Source: Bilabrum cf. latius (taxonomy: Eukaryota > Bigyra: Bicosoecida > Bigyra > Bicosoecida). Taken from it: a DNA stretch of 64,000 bases. Position numbers and translations under genes: made by a program. Every line of letters starts with the position of its first letter. The stretch's first letter is position 1. The stretch lies in assembly GCA_965178125.1 (NCBI GenBank), contig OZ237762.1, forward strand, positions 806,001 to 870,000, read 5' to 3'. Positions 47,105 through 57,310 of this stretch are shown here, in pieces. Below the pieces are notes generated by a model that saw nothing but the letters and a program-made list of their open reading frames with translations, ran no database searches and was not told the DNA's origin.

Positions 47105-47603
47105 TTACTCGCGCTCTCCGAAGTACTCTCCGCGGTTCGAGTCCCTGCTGTCCTCGCGGCTACGCGTGAGGGGTGCCCCGTCAGGTCCGCTAACGTTCGT
47201 CGCCGTGATGCCACGATCCGACTCAGTGGGCTCAAACTCAACAACCTCGCCATCGCGAAGCATTCTGAATCCATCAGCCTGGATTGCGGTGTGATGCACA
47301 AACACTGCGGACAATAAAAAGCACGGCAGCTTCGACATCACTTCAGTTCAGTACATCTCATTACCGAATCATTGCGATGGCGAATGACAAAAAACACATA
47401 CCTTCCTAGTCGACCGCTTCATCGGGGATGATAAAGCCGTACCCGCGCTTCAGGTTGTACCACTTGACTGTGCCCTTCTGTACCTTGCCGATCTCCAAAG
47501 CCATTGACGCAGCGCTTCCGTGCAGCCCGCGTGCCGCTACACTCTGCGCAGACGATCGCAAAACTTGCATGCATACTCGCTGCATTGCACCGGTACGCAT
47601 CAT
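47105..47603 (-). CDS. Cold-shock-domain protein with mitochondrial-type presequence
   Basis: Exons 47402-47603 and 47105-47304 with a 97-nt intron (gtatgt...tccgcag); 133 residues, stop TAA. The single cold-shock domain is complete only after splicing: GTVKWYNLKRGYGFIIPDE (RNP1) and EVFVHHTAIQADGFRML (RNP2), then GEVVEFEPTESDRGITATNV and SGPDGAPL. A TAG at 47406 gives D-E-A-V-D-Q-E-V-F-V, spanning the loop before RNP2. Single-stranded RNA or DNA binding is expected. The first ~40 residues are Arg/Ser/Ala-rich with RGLHGSA and no acidic residues, like a mitochondrial targeting sequence; this depends on the start at 47603. Confidence 0.85.
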
Positions 47604-47964
47604 CTTGATAAGCTGTGATAGAGTGACGCGGGGGAAAGTCCGAATTATGTTCGCAGCAAAACGTCTCGTTATAATGGCATTTCGAAGTCCGGCCAAACTG
47701 CCCTGAACAAGTTGGCAGTACTCTCCTCGTGAACCGTACCTTCCTGCTTCGTTGTCTATTTTGGCATATGGAATGTACCATTTGCACGGATGACGTGTAG
47801 AATCCCGTGGCAACCCCTTGCGGGCACGTATTCTGGTATGTGCTGTGCAACTGATGCCCGCTCCCGTCCATTTCTTTGTTCATGTCTCAGTATTTATTTG
47901 AAATGTTGCCACTCGATATGTATGCAGCAAGGGGTGCTTATTTCAATGGCTAGCAAGAAGTCAA
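47604..47964. promoter_or_regulatory. Divergent intergenic region, 361 bp
   Basis: It separates the starts of the cold-shock gene (-) and the next plus-strand gene. A short alternative ATG frame at ~47946 (MASKKSNVPSVSETGAS, then Q and a TGA 20 bases on) may be an upstream ORF or an unspliced first exon. No motif is called. Confidence 0.4.
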
Positions 47965-49656
47965 ATGTGCCCAGTGTGTCGGAAACCGGCGCAAGCTAGT
48001 CGCTGCGCGGAGATCTCCGGTGAAGCAGCGGAGTTGCTATGTGGTTCGCAGCCCAGAATTGACCAGCCCGGGTTTGTGTTTGGAGCAAGCAATGGAGGGA
48101 GTCGTCCTGGGGACTCAAGCGACGAACAAGCTTCATTAGATGTTGCTGCCAGCGATTCGTTGCTACGTTCGATTCGCCAGAACTACTCGGCTGAGGCTAA
48201 AGATGGCTCCAATAATACAATAGCAAGAGATGCTGCTGGCGATCCGACGTTGGCACCTGGCAGAAGTACAGAGTCTGGGGATGCCCGCTTGTTGCAGAGG
48301 GCCGAGCAGCGCTACTCAGAGGCTCTCTGCGATGGGGCCAAGGCTTTGCAGCTGCATTGCTCCGCATTAGACAGGGGGGTTTATGCGCCGGGACTTGGCC
48401 TCCATCTTCTTGGAGCTCGCTTGTCAGCTTTGCTCGCTCACAACGGGCGCATCTGCCGCTTGCTAGAAGTCGGGTTCTTCTCTGCCGCTGCGATAGCGTG
48501 GATCTCATGGCGAGGGCTGCAGCACGTACAATGGTGCTTGGAATCAATCGGGTGGTCTGACTCCGGAACAGAGGGGGCATAGTCCATCGGTGCATACACA
48601 GCGTGGATAGTGGGCTGGCTGCAACTGGGGGTAGTCGCCGCTGCGGCTCTGTGCCTGGCCGCGGTCTTGGGCGGTACTCCTCAACAGCAGGGATCGGCGG
48701 CCCGGTGGCACGCAGGACTACTCGTGGCAGCTGCGGAATTGCAGCCAGCCGCTGGTCTTGCAGTGGCAGACTGCATCGAGATCACCAGCCGATTTGCGAG
48801 AGGATTCGCAATCTTGCAGCGAGAGAGCGAGCCTACCGCCAGCAGATCATCCCAGCACTCCCGACAGCAGCAGGGTGGGCAGTCCGGATCCACCAGCGGC
48901 ATGCCAGGCAGAGCACCCAACAGCAAGCGGTCTGCCCTTGAACGCCGTGGTGCTGCACTTCGCACAGGAGCCTCCGTGGTGGCCTGGGTGCAAGCCAGCC
49001 AGGCGGCCTACGCTCTGTGCGGCGGGTGGCCGCTGCTCCTGACCATTGCTGGCTTCTTGGCGCCCTGGTCTATGGCCGGGTGGTCGCGAGAGGTCACTCC
49101 ACACAACGCTCCTTCGTTGGCTGTGTATGCAAAGAACTGGCAGTCGCTCCACCGTTTCCGCAAGCCGCTGCAACGAGCCTTGCGATACTTCGCACAGTCC
49201 CAGCAGGCGCAGCTAGCCGCCGCATCCGCGCTCACCGCCTCATGTGTCGCCACTGGGAGCTTGTGGCCGCTGCGGCTTGCCTTGTTCGCAGTTTACTCGT
49301 CGATCCTGTGCGACGATACCATGGCCATGCTGGTGGAGGGCCTTCGCGTGCTAGCGGGGGCACTAGGGGCCTTGCGGAGACTGGCGCGCACATTTCCAGA
49401 GCTCTCGTACGGCCGCCCGGGTGAGAACGGGCTGGATGCGCTCCGCCGTCTACTGCTGCCGCAGAGGTGGCATCCGCCCCGTCGGCCCGTGACGTAGCCT
49501 AGCGCAAGCCAGGGGAATGCGCGGCCGCGTGCGGCAGGCCTGTATGCATATGGAGGAGTTGGCGTGCTGTCGACCGGAGTGCCCGGGGAAGAGGGCGAGG
49601 ACAAGCTGTCACGGGTGGTGGGGAGGCTGATCGGGCTGAAATCTACTTCCGCCTGA
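47965..49656 (+). CDS. Membrane protein, possibly PEX11-like
   Basis: 563 residues; TAGs at 48580 and 49495 are read as Gln, stop TGA at 49654. Helix-rich segments with Arg/Cys (DGAKALQLHCSALDRG, LGARLSALLAHNGRICRLLEVG), three or four hydrophobic stretches (FSAAAIAWISW, LGVVAAAALCLAAVLGG, LLLTIAGFLAPWSMAG) and a C-terminal block with FRKPLQRALRYF and CDDTMAMLVEGL resemble PEX11-family peroxisome-division proteins in layout. The match is by pattern only. The start is uncertain, since the N-terminal 60 residues are poorly ordered and an alternative first exon exists just upstream. Confidence 0.5.
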
Positions 49657-49767
49657 TATCCGTGGGCTGGAACAAGGCAGTTTACACATGGCGTGTGTTA
49701 CAGAGAACCTGCCGTGTCTCCCAACAAGTAGACTCAAGTAGACTCAACATTGACTGTTCTAGAATGA

Positions 49768-50804
49768 TCAGAAGCCAAACAAGCCGCCTCCAAAACCGAA
49801 GGGGCCTCCTAGGCCCGAACCGCCCCTTGCCCCCGAATCCCCGCCGGTTGTGCCCCCGCCCCCGTCCCGGCGTCGGCTACCGCCGGCGTCACCGCGTCGG
49901 CCAGCACCCGCCGAGTCCCGCCCAGCCCCCCGTGCACCATCTCCCAGGGAGAGTCTCGTGCCGTCTACACCAGTCCCCATACCTCCGCCCCCCAGCATGC
50001 CGAAAGGGCCTCCGAAAGCGGCTCCCCCAAGCATCCCATCGAATCCTCCAGCGCCCCCTCCACCTCCCTCGTGCTCCTCTGCGGAAGTCTCCACGCTGCC
50101 GTCCGCGTGTCGGATCGTGGTCACGGTTCGCGTGACTTGGCGACCACCTCGCACAATAGTCTCGGTTCGCACCGACTTGCTAGTGCCCATTCTGCCTCCC
50201 ATGCTGCTGCTGGAAGACATGAACACTGCACCACCAGAGCCACCCATGTCCATTCCGCCGCCGAACCCACCCATCATTTCTGCCATCATTGCATCGAGTC
50301 CACCACTCCTACCAAATGACCCACCAAATCTGTCAGACCTGCCAGACTTGCCGCGCCTTGCACCGTGGCTTCCCATGCTTGCAAAGGGATCTGAGCCGAA
50401 GAATGCCTCAAAGAGCTCAAAAGGGTCGATACCTCCCCCACCTCCGAACGATGGGCCATCAGACCCTCCCCCTTTGAATGCAGATTTGCCATACTTGTCG
50501 TACATATTACGCTTTGACGGGTCCTTGAGCACTGCGTAGGCCTCTCCAATTTTCTTGAACATCGCTGTTGCCTCTTCCACCTTGTCCGGGTTCTTATCCT
50601 GCGGTAAACGTAAATATATCCCATACGATTCAATCAAGGGGTAATTTGCACGCATTTATATCATTCGGTGAGTCAGAAGCTTGCTCTCACTGGGTGCCAT
50701 TTCACTGCAAGTTTTCTGTAGGCCTTCTTAACCTCAGACTGGCTTACGCTAGGTGCTATTCCAAGCGTATCATAATATTCAGTATCGGCTACACGGTCAG
50801 ACAT
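49768..50804 (-). CDS. DnaJ/HSP40 co-chaperone (type B-like)
   Basis: Exons 50691-50804 and 49768-50598 with a 92-nt intron (gtgaga...accgcag); 314 residues, stop TGA, no TAG. The J domain reads [37 protein letters not shown] in pieces: the His-Pro-Asp motif that stimulates HSP70 is created exactly at the splice junction. [14 protein letters not shown] and YDKYGKSAF close the domain. A Gly/Phe-rich region follows, then a block like the DNAJB2/6/7 C-terminal region ([21 protein letters not shown]) and a Gly/Arg-rich tail. There is no zinc-finger domain. Confidence 0.9.
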
Positions 50805-50931
50805 GAGTGGTGAGGCTCTTGTCTGTGCACACCAACAAAGTCTACGTGGCCAAATGCTGCCGCCCGAGTTGGCGCCGCGCCGCACTGCCAGCATCATGCA
50901 ATGCATTTACGGAACTAACGTAACAACACAG

Positions 50932-51797
50932 GCCCTGCGGTCGTGCAGCGAAAAGCACCAACAGATCTCGCAGACTGTATCGCTAGTAGTTCAACTAAGG
51001 CTTCTGTCTTAGTCTCGCGCTTGATTCGTGCCGCACGTTGCCCGCCGGCCAGTGAGCTGTCCACCGTTGAATCCACCGGTGTGCACCTAATGTCAGGCCG
51101 AGCAAGCGGGACTACAGCGGGTATGGGGAGGTTGGCAAGTGATGCTCCACAAAAAGCAGTCGATGCGGCATACGATGCTGTCGATTAGTCAAGAAAGCCG
51201 GCACATCAGCTTGATGCGGCAGTCCTGTCTGTGGAGAGACGACTATCAGCGGACAAACAGAATCTATCAATTACAGCAGCTAAATTATTGCAGGAATCTG
51301 AAAAGATCCCAGCAGAACTCAGGGAGCATGTCAGCAGCCTCTAGTGGTCGGCAGGTCAAATCGAATCGAGCGTAGAGGAGGCCACTCAACTCATTGGGGC
51401 GCTCGTTGCTCAAACGCATCGAGCTCAAGGGTACATAAAGGCTGCTCGCATGGCACGAGATCTTGAATCGAGAACAGCTTCAGAGTGCAGAAGGCAGGTT
51501 GCGGACCTTGGTCGGGAGTGCAGCGAGCTGAGGGCCGAGAGCCAGCAGCGCCTGGCCAGGGTGCTGGAGCTCGAGAAGAAGGCTGAGAGGCTGCGGTCCC
51601 GGGAGGAGGACGCAATGCGAAGGCTGAAGGAGGCCCAGGATCGTGCAGGGTCTGCCGAGGACGTGTTGGCTTCCCGCGAGGAATCCAACGCAGTGCTCCG
51701 CAGCCGCGTTCTAGAGCTCGAGAGGACCTGCGCCCGGCTGAGGGCCGCCGCGAGGGGGGCCAGCAGTCCGTCTGCAGGTCTGGGGGGCCGGGGATAA
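50932..51797 (+). CDS. Coiled-coil protein (5' exon uncertain)
   Basis: An open frame from ~50919 to TAA 51797 with TAGs at 51186 and ~51342 read as Gln. The last ~200 residues are strongly heptad-like (LDAAVLSVERRLSADKQ; ELRAESQQRLARVLELEKK; ERLRSREEDAMRRLKEAQ). An in-frame TAA lies just upstream, so a first exon is needed unless translation starts at the internal ATG 51089. One solution is ATG at 50803, donor gtgagg at 50810 and acceptor acacag at 50931, giving M-S-G-P-A-V-V-Q-R-K. That start would overlap the DnaJ start codon. No specific family is recognised. Confidence 0.55.
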
Positions 51798-52143
51798 CAC
51801 ATGGCCGGCTATGATGTGTCATGTTGTCGCTTCTTTTTTGTTCTCATTGTCTACTCGCGCCGAATCCTGCATGCTCAATCGAACCGCGGAACTGGCCCCG
51901 GTCTTGTTACGAGCACCATCGTGAACTCGGCCAGACGGCCCGGTACGGCGCGAATCAAGCTTGCCTCCGATGCTGCCCAGTCCTCCAGCCTGTCACCACT
52001 TCAAATAACGACAAACCTTCCACCCTATTCTGAGGCAGGGGACGCACGCATGGCAAGACTATGTCACGGTGCGAGCTCCGTTCCGACAGCCGAAACACGC
52101 CTGCGATGATTTTGGCCACAAGCTGCGGCGTCCGTTTCTCCCA
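51798..52143. other. Convergent intergenic region, 346 bp
   Basis: This is the space between the coiled-coil gene (+) and the VTT-domain gene (-). No gene, repeat or RNA is recognisable. Confidence 0.45.
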
Positions 52144-53244
52144 TTACACGGCAACTGCTACCCTATGTAAACCGTTGGTCGATGTACCGGTACTGCTGCC
52201 TGTCGCGGCTGCTCCGCCATGGTTTGCTTGACCTGGGCCTCTGACTTCCAGCCCGTTCGACACGTGCGAGTCTTCTTCGCTGGCATTGATCTTGTCTCCT
52301 TCTTGGCTGGTGGTACTCTTGCTCCCTGTCTCCCCACTGGCAGGGTCTTCTGGCCCAACCTCATAGCTAGAGGCCGGGATGTCGCCACGTTCACAGGGAG
52401 GCTCATCGCCGGCATCCGCAACCTACTCCGCGCCATCCTCAGCTGTCTACCGCATGAGCTCTGCCCGAGCGAAACAAGCCAATAGAGAAGCGACCCCAAA
52501 CGTAGCAACGAGTCCAACCCCCAGCAGCACCCAGCGAACCACAGATGCAGTACTCGTGCCGGAATCATCCTCAGTGCCTCCGCCTGCCAGCGCGAACGCC
52601 AGATCACCTGCAATGGCACCAAGGTAAACATAAGCAGCACCGCCAGGAATCATGCCGATGAGCGACCACAAGCCGAATATTCCAGCCGGAATTCCTTGCG
52701 CCCCGCACCACAGGTTGAACAGGCCGAATGGGACGACTGGAGACAGCCTGCACAATAGCACCACGCGCCAGGCATGCCCGGGACGCAAAATAGCAGCTTC
52801 CAGCACTTCGAGCGCCCTGTATTGTCCCGACAAATCATGCACGCATGTTCTGAAACACGCGGTTGCGGCGAAATAGTCCGCAATAGCGGCTGCCTCGGCA
52901 GGCAACCACGAGCAAGCCAGAGCCAAAGGGAACCCTACAGCCCATCCATACGCCCCAACAAATACAAACCCTGATCCAAGGGTCAAAGCAGATGCTGGGA
53001 CCAGCATGGCGGCAAGGGCAAAGTACAGCAACGCAAAAACAATAGCACCCCACCAGCCGCTGTCAGCCACGAGCTCAAGAAAGGCTCTCAACCATCCGAC
53101 AACTATCCGAGTGGATAGCGAGTCAATCACAAGAATCGCGACTATGGCGATAATTAGAACGGCTGCAGCCCATTTATACCTATACTTCCAGCAACAATTC
53201 AGATCGCCTGGATTTGCTTCGCTCTAGCTCTGCTCTGGCTGCAT
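52144..53244 (-). CDS. VTT/SNARE-associated (TVP38/TMEM64/DedA-type) membrane protein
   Basis: 366 residues, one exon; TAGs at 53224, 52447 and ~52480 are read as Gln, stop TAA at 52144. The N-terminal helix (WAAAVLIIAIVAILVIDSL) is followed by the VTT domain: GAIVFALLYFALAAMLVPAS, LTLGSGFVFVGAYGW, then VVLLCRLSPVVPFGLFNLWCG, GIFGLWSLIGMIPGGAAYVYLGA and a last helix. Such proteins reside in Golgi, ER or plasma membranes; some are lipid scramblases. The C-terminal ~110 residues after the first TAG are Gly/Ser/Glu-rich and cytosolic-looking. Confidence 0.88.
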
Positions 53245-53529
53245 GCTTGGCGAATATTAGGTATTGCTCGCATAGTACGATAATCCTGCCGTGCTTGACA
53301 TAGCTGCCAGCTAGACTGGGATCACCGCATCCAAGGTACGGAAGCGTTTTATGGGATTCCGGTTTCGCGACCGGCGACGTGGCCTCTCTTACACCACTGT
53401 TCCGAGAGCAAACTGTGGCTTCTCTGGACTACAAACACACCCATATTGGGAAAAGGACGGTACGAACGGCTCGGCATGCACGCTGCTGATCGATCGCTGC
53501 CAGTCTCCGACTCAGAGCCAGAGTTTGCC

Positions 53530-56500
53530 TCATTCAAGCCTCTTCCGTTCGCTTCTTCTTCGCCACGAGCAGCACGCATCCCGCGCGTGCTGGAGGGCCC
53601 TCTCGCCGCAACACAATACGTCAATCCCTGCTCCCACGATGTTTCCGCATCGCCCCATGCATCGCCCCAGGTTTCCAGGAAGCCGCAACGCACCGGCTGC
53701 CTGCGCCAAGGACAGGGCGAGGAACGCCATGGCCAGCAGGCCCAACGTGAGGTACGGCAGAATCGCGCGCTCACCCTCCGCTACCCCAATCCAGTCCATG
53801 AGTCTCCCTAGAGCCCCTGGCAGAGGCGAAGCGCCCGCCTCCTGCGTGCCGTCAGCTCGCATTGAGACAGCCACTACCGCTGGTGCTCGCCTGCTGAACT
53901 CGCACCAGGGCCCGTACCAGTCCGCATGGCAGACGCATGTACCACTAGTAGCCCCCTTCTGCCCCCTGCAAGAGCCTTGGTTATTGAATGATCCGCAGTG
54001 AGAGTCAGCACCGCACATGAAAGCCTCAGCCGAGTCCCTCCAACCGCCTGGGTCGGCCTGTGAGGCAGCACCATCAGCTCGCAAAGCAGTCGCATCAACC
54101 GTAGGCCAGCTGCTTGCTCGAGTCTGGTCTCCCCAATCTAGATGCGCCGGAACTGCAGCGCCACCGCTGCTGACAGGTCCCGAAGCTCGCAATGCACCGT
54201 CCTTGTCGGCGGCAGCCGAGTACACTGCCCTCAGCGCACCCACAATTTCGCCTCCGGCTGCCGAGGCTGAGTCAGCGCTGCCGCCAACAAGCACGTCAGC
54301 CGGGCCCCCCTCAGCCTGCATGCTCAACCTAGCTTGCTACACAGCGCGCTTCCACCCTTGCCACGCCGGGACATCCCACACCCCGCTCGAGAGGGCGGCA
54401 CTCCCCTGCAGGGCCGAGGCTGCACGGCGCCCTGCCCTTGACAAGGCGCCTTCTGCAGACAGTACTAGAGGGCGGTCCTGCTCTAGCAGTTGCTCCCAGC
54501 TGGCGAGATACGTAGCCAGCCTGTGCGGGTGTTGCATGGAGTCGCACCGGCGCGGAAACTCCCCAACAAAGGATCCACCGGCATCCAAGCACGCTCGCTC
54601 GAGTCCAGAAGAAGACGTCGGCACAGCCCCCCCTGCGTTGATGCTTGTGGCTTCCAGCAGCGAGGCAGAACCTTCCGGCACAGCCAGCGTCTCTGCCATG
54701 TCGTCCAATTCCGATCTGGCTCCCTTGGCCCCGGCCGGCCGCTGCTCCGAAAGTCGAATGCGCCTCCCGACCAGCAGCGCGGCGGCAGATAGCTGATACT
54801 CTGCTGCAGCAAGCGTGGCAAACGCTCGAGCTGCACGCCGCTCCCAGGCGAGCTCCCTCCCATCCCACATATCGTCCCTCCCACGCCGCCTGCCCTTCGC
54901 CACAGGGCCCTCCAACCGGGTGCTGGTACTTGTTGGCGTCTGGATACCGTGCCATCGGCCAGGCCTCTCTCCAGCTGTCCCCAGCCCAAACGCCACATGT
55001 GCCGCTGACAATGCTACGTCACCCCCTTCCGGTGGCCACAACAGCTCCATGTCTCCTCTTCGCCTGTGCACGGACACCATCTGCATCAAGCGTGCAGCGG
55101 ACATTGGGCACAAATCAACGTCGGTCCGACCCATGCTCGAATGCCGCTGCAGTCGAGCGTGCATCAGCCGGTTGAATTCTCTAGCCTGCTCTGGCTGATG
55201 AGTCCCAGGCGCATTCCACGACTCCATCAAGGCCAAGATATCCTTCGGGAGCCAGTGCGAAGACGATGACATGGATAGAGCAGCCCTGATGGCGCCTCGC
55301 TTCATGGCGCCGTCCGAACCAGCGTGCTTGCCTTTCGTTCGGTGGGGGTGCAGGTTGGGGCTCATGTTCACCTCCAGCAGCCACGGTGTGCCGGAGCGGT
55401 CGTACACGAAATCAAACCGCAGCAGCTCGAAAGTGGACGATGGGCTCAGTCTGTCGATGTCTCCCCTCCCCTCGCTTGCCAGGCCAAGGAGCTCATCGAG
55501 ACGGCTGCCATTCACAACTTGTCCGGCCCGCCCAGCCGACATGACTGGCAGCAGTGCGCGCTCCAAGTCGCTATCGGAGAGAGTCAGTACCTCTGAAAGG
55601 CCCTCGGTACCTTTCTGGCTCCTTTGCGGGTGCACAGACTGCCTCTCTTTCTGCATCCTGGAGATTCGCTCCCACTCCTGCTCGCCGATGATGGAACGCA
55701 CGGCACTCTCGCCGCTGCTGGCGCCCGCAGCGGCTTGTTGCGCCGCCCGGAGCACCTTTGCATCCCCAAGAACAGCCGCCCCGGCCCTTCGCATCGCAGG
55801 CAATGCTGACAGGAGCGCGGTGCGGATCGCCGACCTGGTCCGCTGCCAGGCACGCACCGGGTCCAGCCCCAAGCGGGCCATGGCAGCCAGCAGCGCGCGT
55901 CTGTTGCTCGTGCCTTCATCTTCATCGCCTGGAACGCGCGAATAGAACTATCCTGTGGATGGTACGGACCAGGCCGGACGGTAGTCGTCTATGACGTATG
56001 CGTACTTGTGCGACTCGCGAGTCAGGTTGCCCGGCGTGGGTTCAGAGCACACGCGGACCAGAATGTTGCGATATGTGTATGCCACCAGTGGACGAGTAGA
56101 AAGTATGAGCACATACACCCCGATATCGAATTTATGCCCCGACAGCAGCAGCGGCTCGACGTACTTGCTCGCCATCGAGTTCGGGGGCAGCGAGTGAACC
56201 CAGGACCCTGGCGGGGAAGACTCCCTGCCTTTAGAGTCGCGGTCATCATTGGAAAGCGGGCTTGATGCGCTGCGTGTCTCCCCCTCTGGGCTGTCAGTAG
56301 CCCCCACGACCTGGTTGGCATCCAGCAGCACGATCCCGCGGTGGTCCCTGCTCTTGACGAGCCAACGCAGGCCGGACTTGGCGTCGCCGGGGACACCCAG
56401 AGCCAGGCCTTTCGAGGCCCCATCCGCGTCTCCATACGAGTGTTTGAGGGCCTATGAGCGCGCCCGCTGCCTCTCAAGGAATATCGCGGCGGTGAGCTCC

Positions 56501-57108
56501 GCAGCGCGCTCGGGAAGCAGGAAGTGACTCGGCGCCGGATTTCGCAGCAACCCCGTGCGCTGCATCCAAACGTGGGAATGTCCCAAAAACTGCCATGGGT
56601 CTACATTGCCAGCATTACTGCCACGATTCAACTTCTCAACGGTGTGCATCCATTGCAGCTGACTGTTTGCAGCCGCTGCAGCACCACTGAGCAGCGTCGA
56701 AGGCAATCGCGATTTTTTCGTGATCCCGAAATTGCCAGGTATATGGTTGACTCGCTGCGAGTTTCTGATTCTGCCAATAAGATCCCATCTGGGGTACCGG
56801 AAAGAGTACAAGAGATCCCAGTCAGCATTTTGTGCGTTGGGCCCGTAAGCGTCTTTAACTTCAGGATCGGACATGTCGCCAGCCTATTTGGCAACCCATG
56901 GGTCGTGCTCAAGGAATCCCAGCCATGAAAGTGCGTTTAAGGGGGTCCTTAAGTGGTACCTCTTCCATTCTGGCATCCGGAAGTACGTCTGCTTCCAACT
57001 ATCCCCAACGGGTTGTAGACCAGAAATCTTCTCCCGATCATGAGATTCGCCGCGGCAAGTCATGAAATGCACAAGAACGCACCATGGAATCTATGATGTA
57101 AGCACCAT
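53530..57108 (-). CDS. Tubulin-tyrosine-ligase-like protein with C-terminal EGF-like domain and membrane segment
   Basis: About 1,192 residues in one frame, stop TGA; TAGs at 57091, 56884, 56452, 55948 and 54337 are read as Gln. TTLL hallmarks: VNHIPGNFGITKKSRL; YGDADGASKGLALGVPGDA with WLVKSRDHRGIVLLD; KYVEPLLLSGHKFDIGVYVLIL (~residue 315); and the ATP-grasp end ELLRFDFVYDRSGTPWLLEV N-M-S-P-N-L (~residue 560). TTLL enzymes add Glu, Gly or Tyr to tubulin tails. After ~450 poorly conserved residues comes CGADSHCGSFNNQGSC...GTCVCHADWYGPWCE, an EGF-like or similar Cys-rich module, and a hydrophobic helix (LPYLTLGLLAMAFLALSLA). That combination is unusual. The start at 57108 is the first of several possible ATGs. 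Confidence 0.82.
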
Positions 57109-57310
57109 TGATACGAAATTAACAACTACGGCAACTGTACCTGTATCGTGGGAGTTTTTCCTTTTTGCAACTCTTGACCGACTGCGTTATTCCGGTTTCG
57201 TACCCAAACGAGCGCTTGGGGCGGATTTTCAGACGTAGCAGCTTCCAAAGCCGTAACCTGAATTTGTTGGCCTTAGAAGCTGTTAAATCTGTCAGTTCCG
57301 ATCGCATTCG
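57109..57310. promoter_or_regulatory. Divergent intergenic region, 202 bp
   Basis: This is the space between the start codons of the TTLL gene (-) and the SH3 gene (+). It is likely a shared promoter region; no motif is called. Confidence 0.4.
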
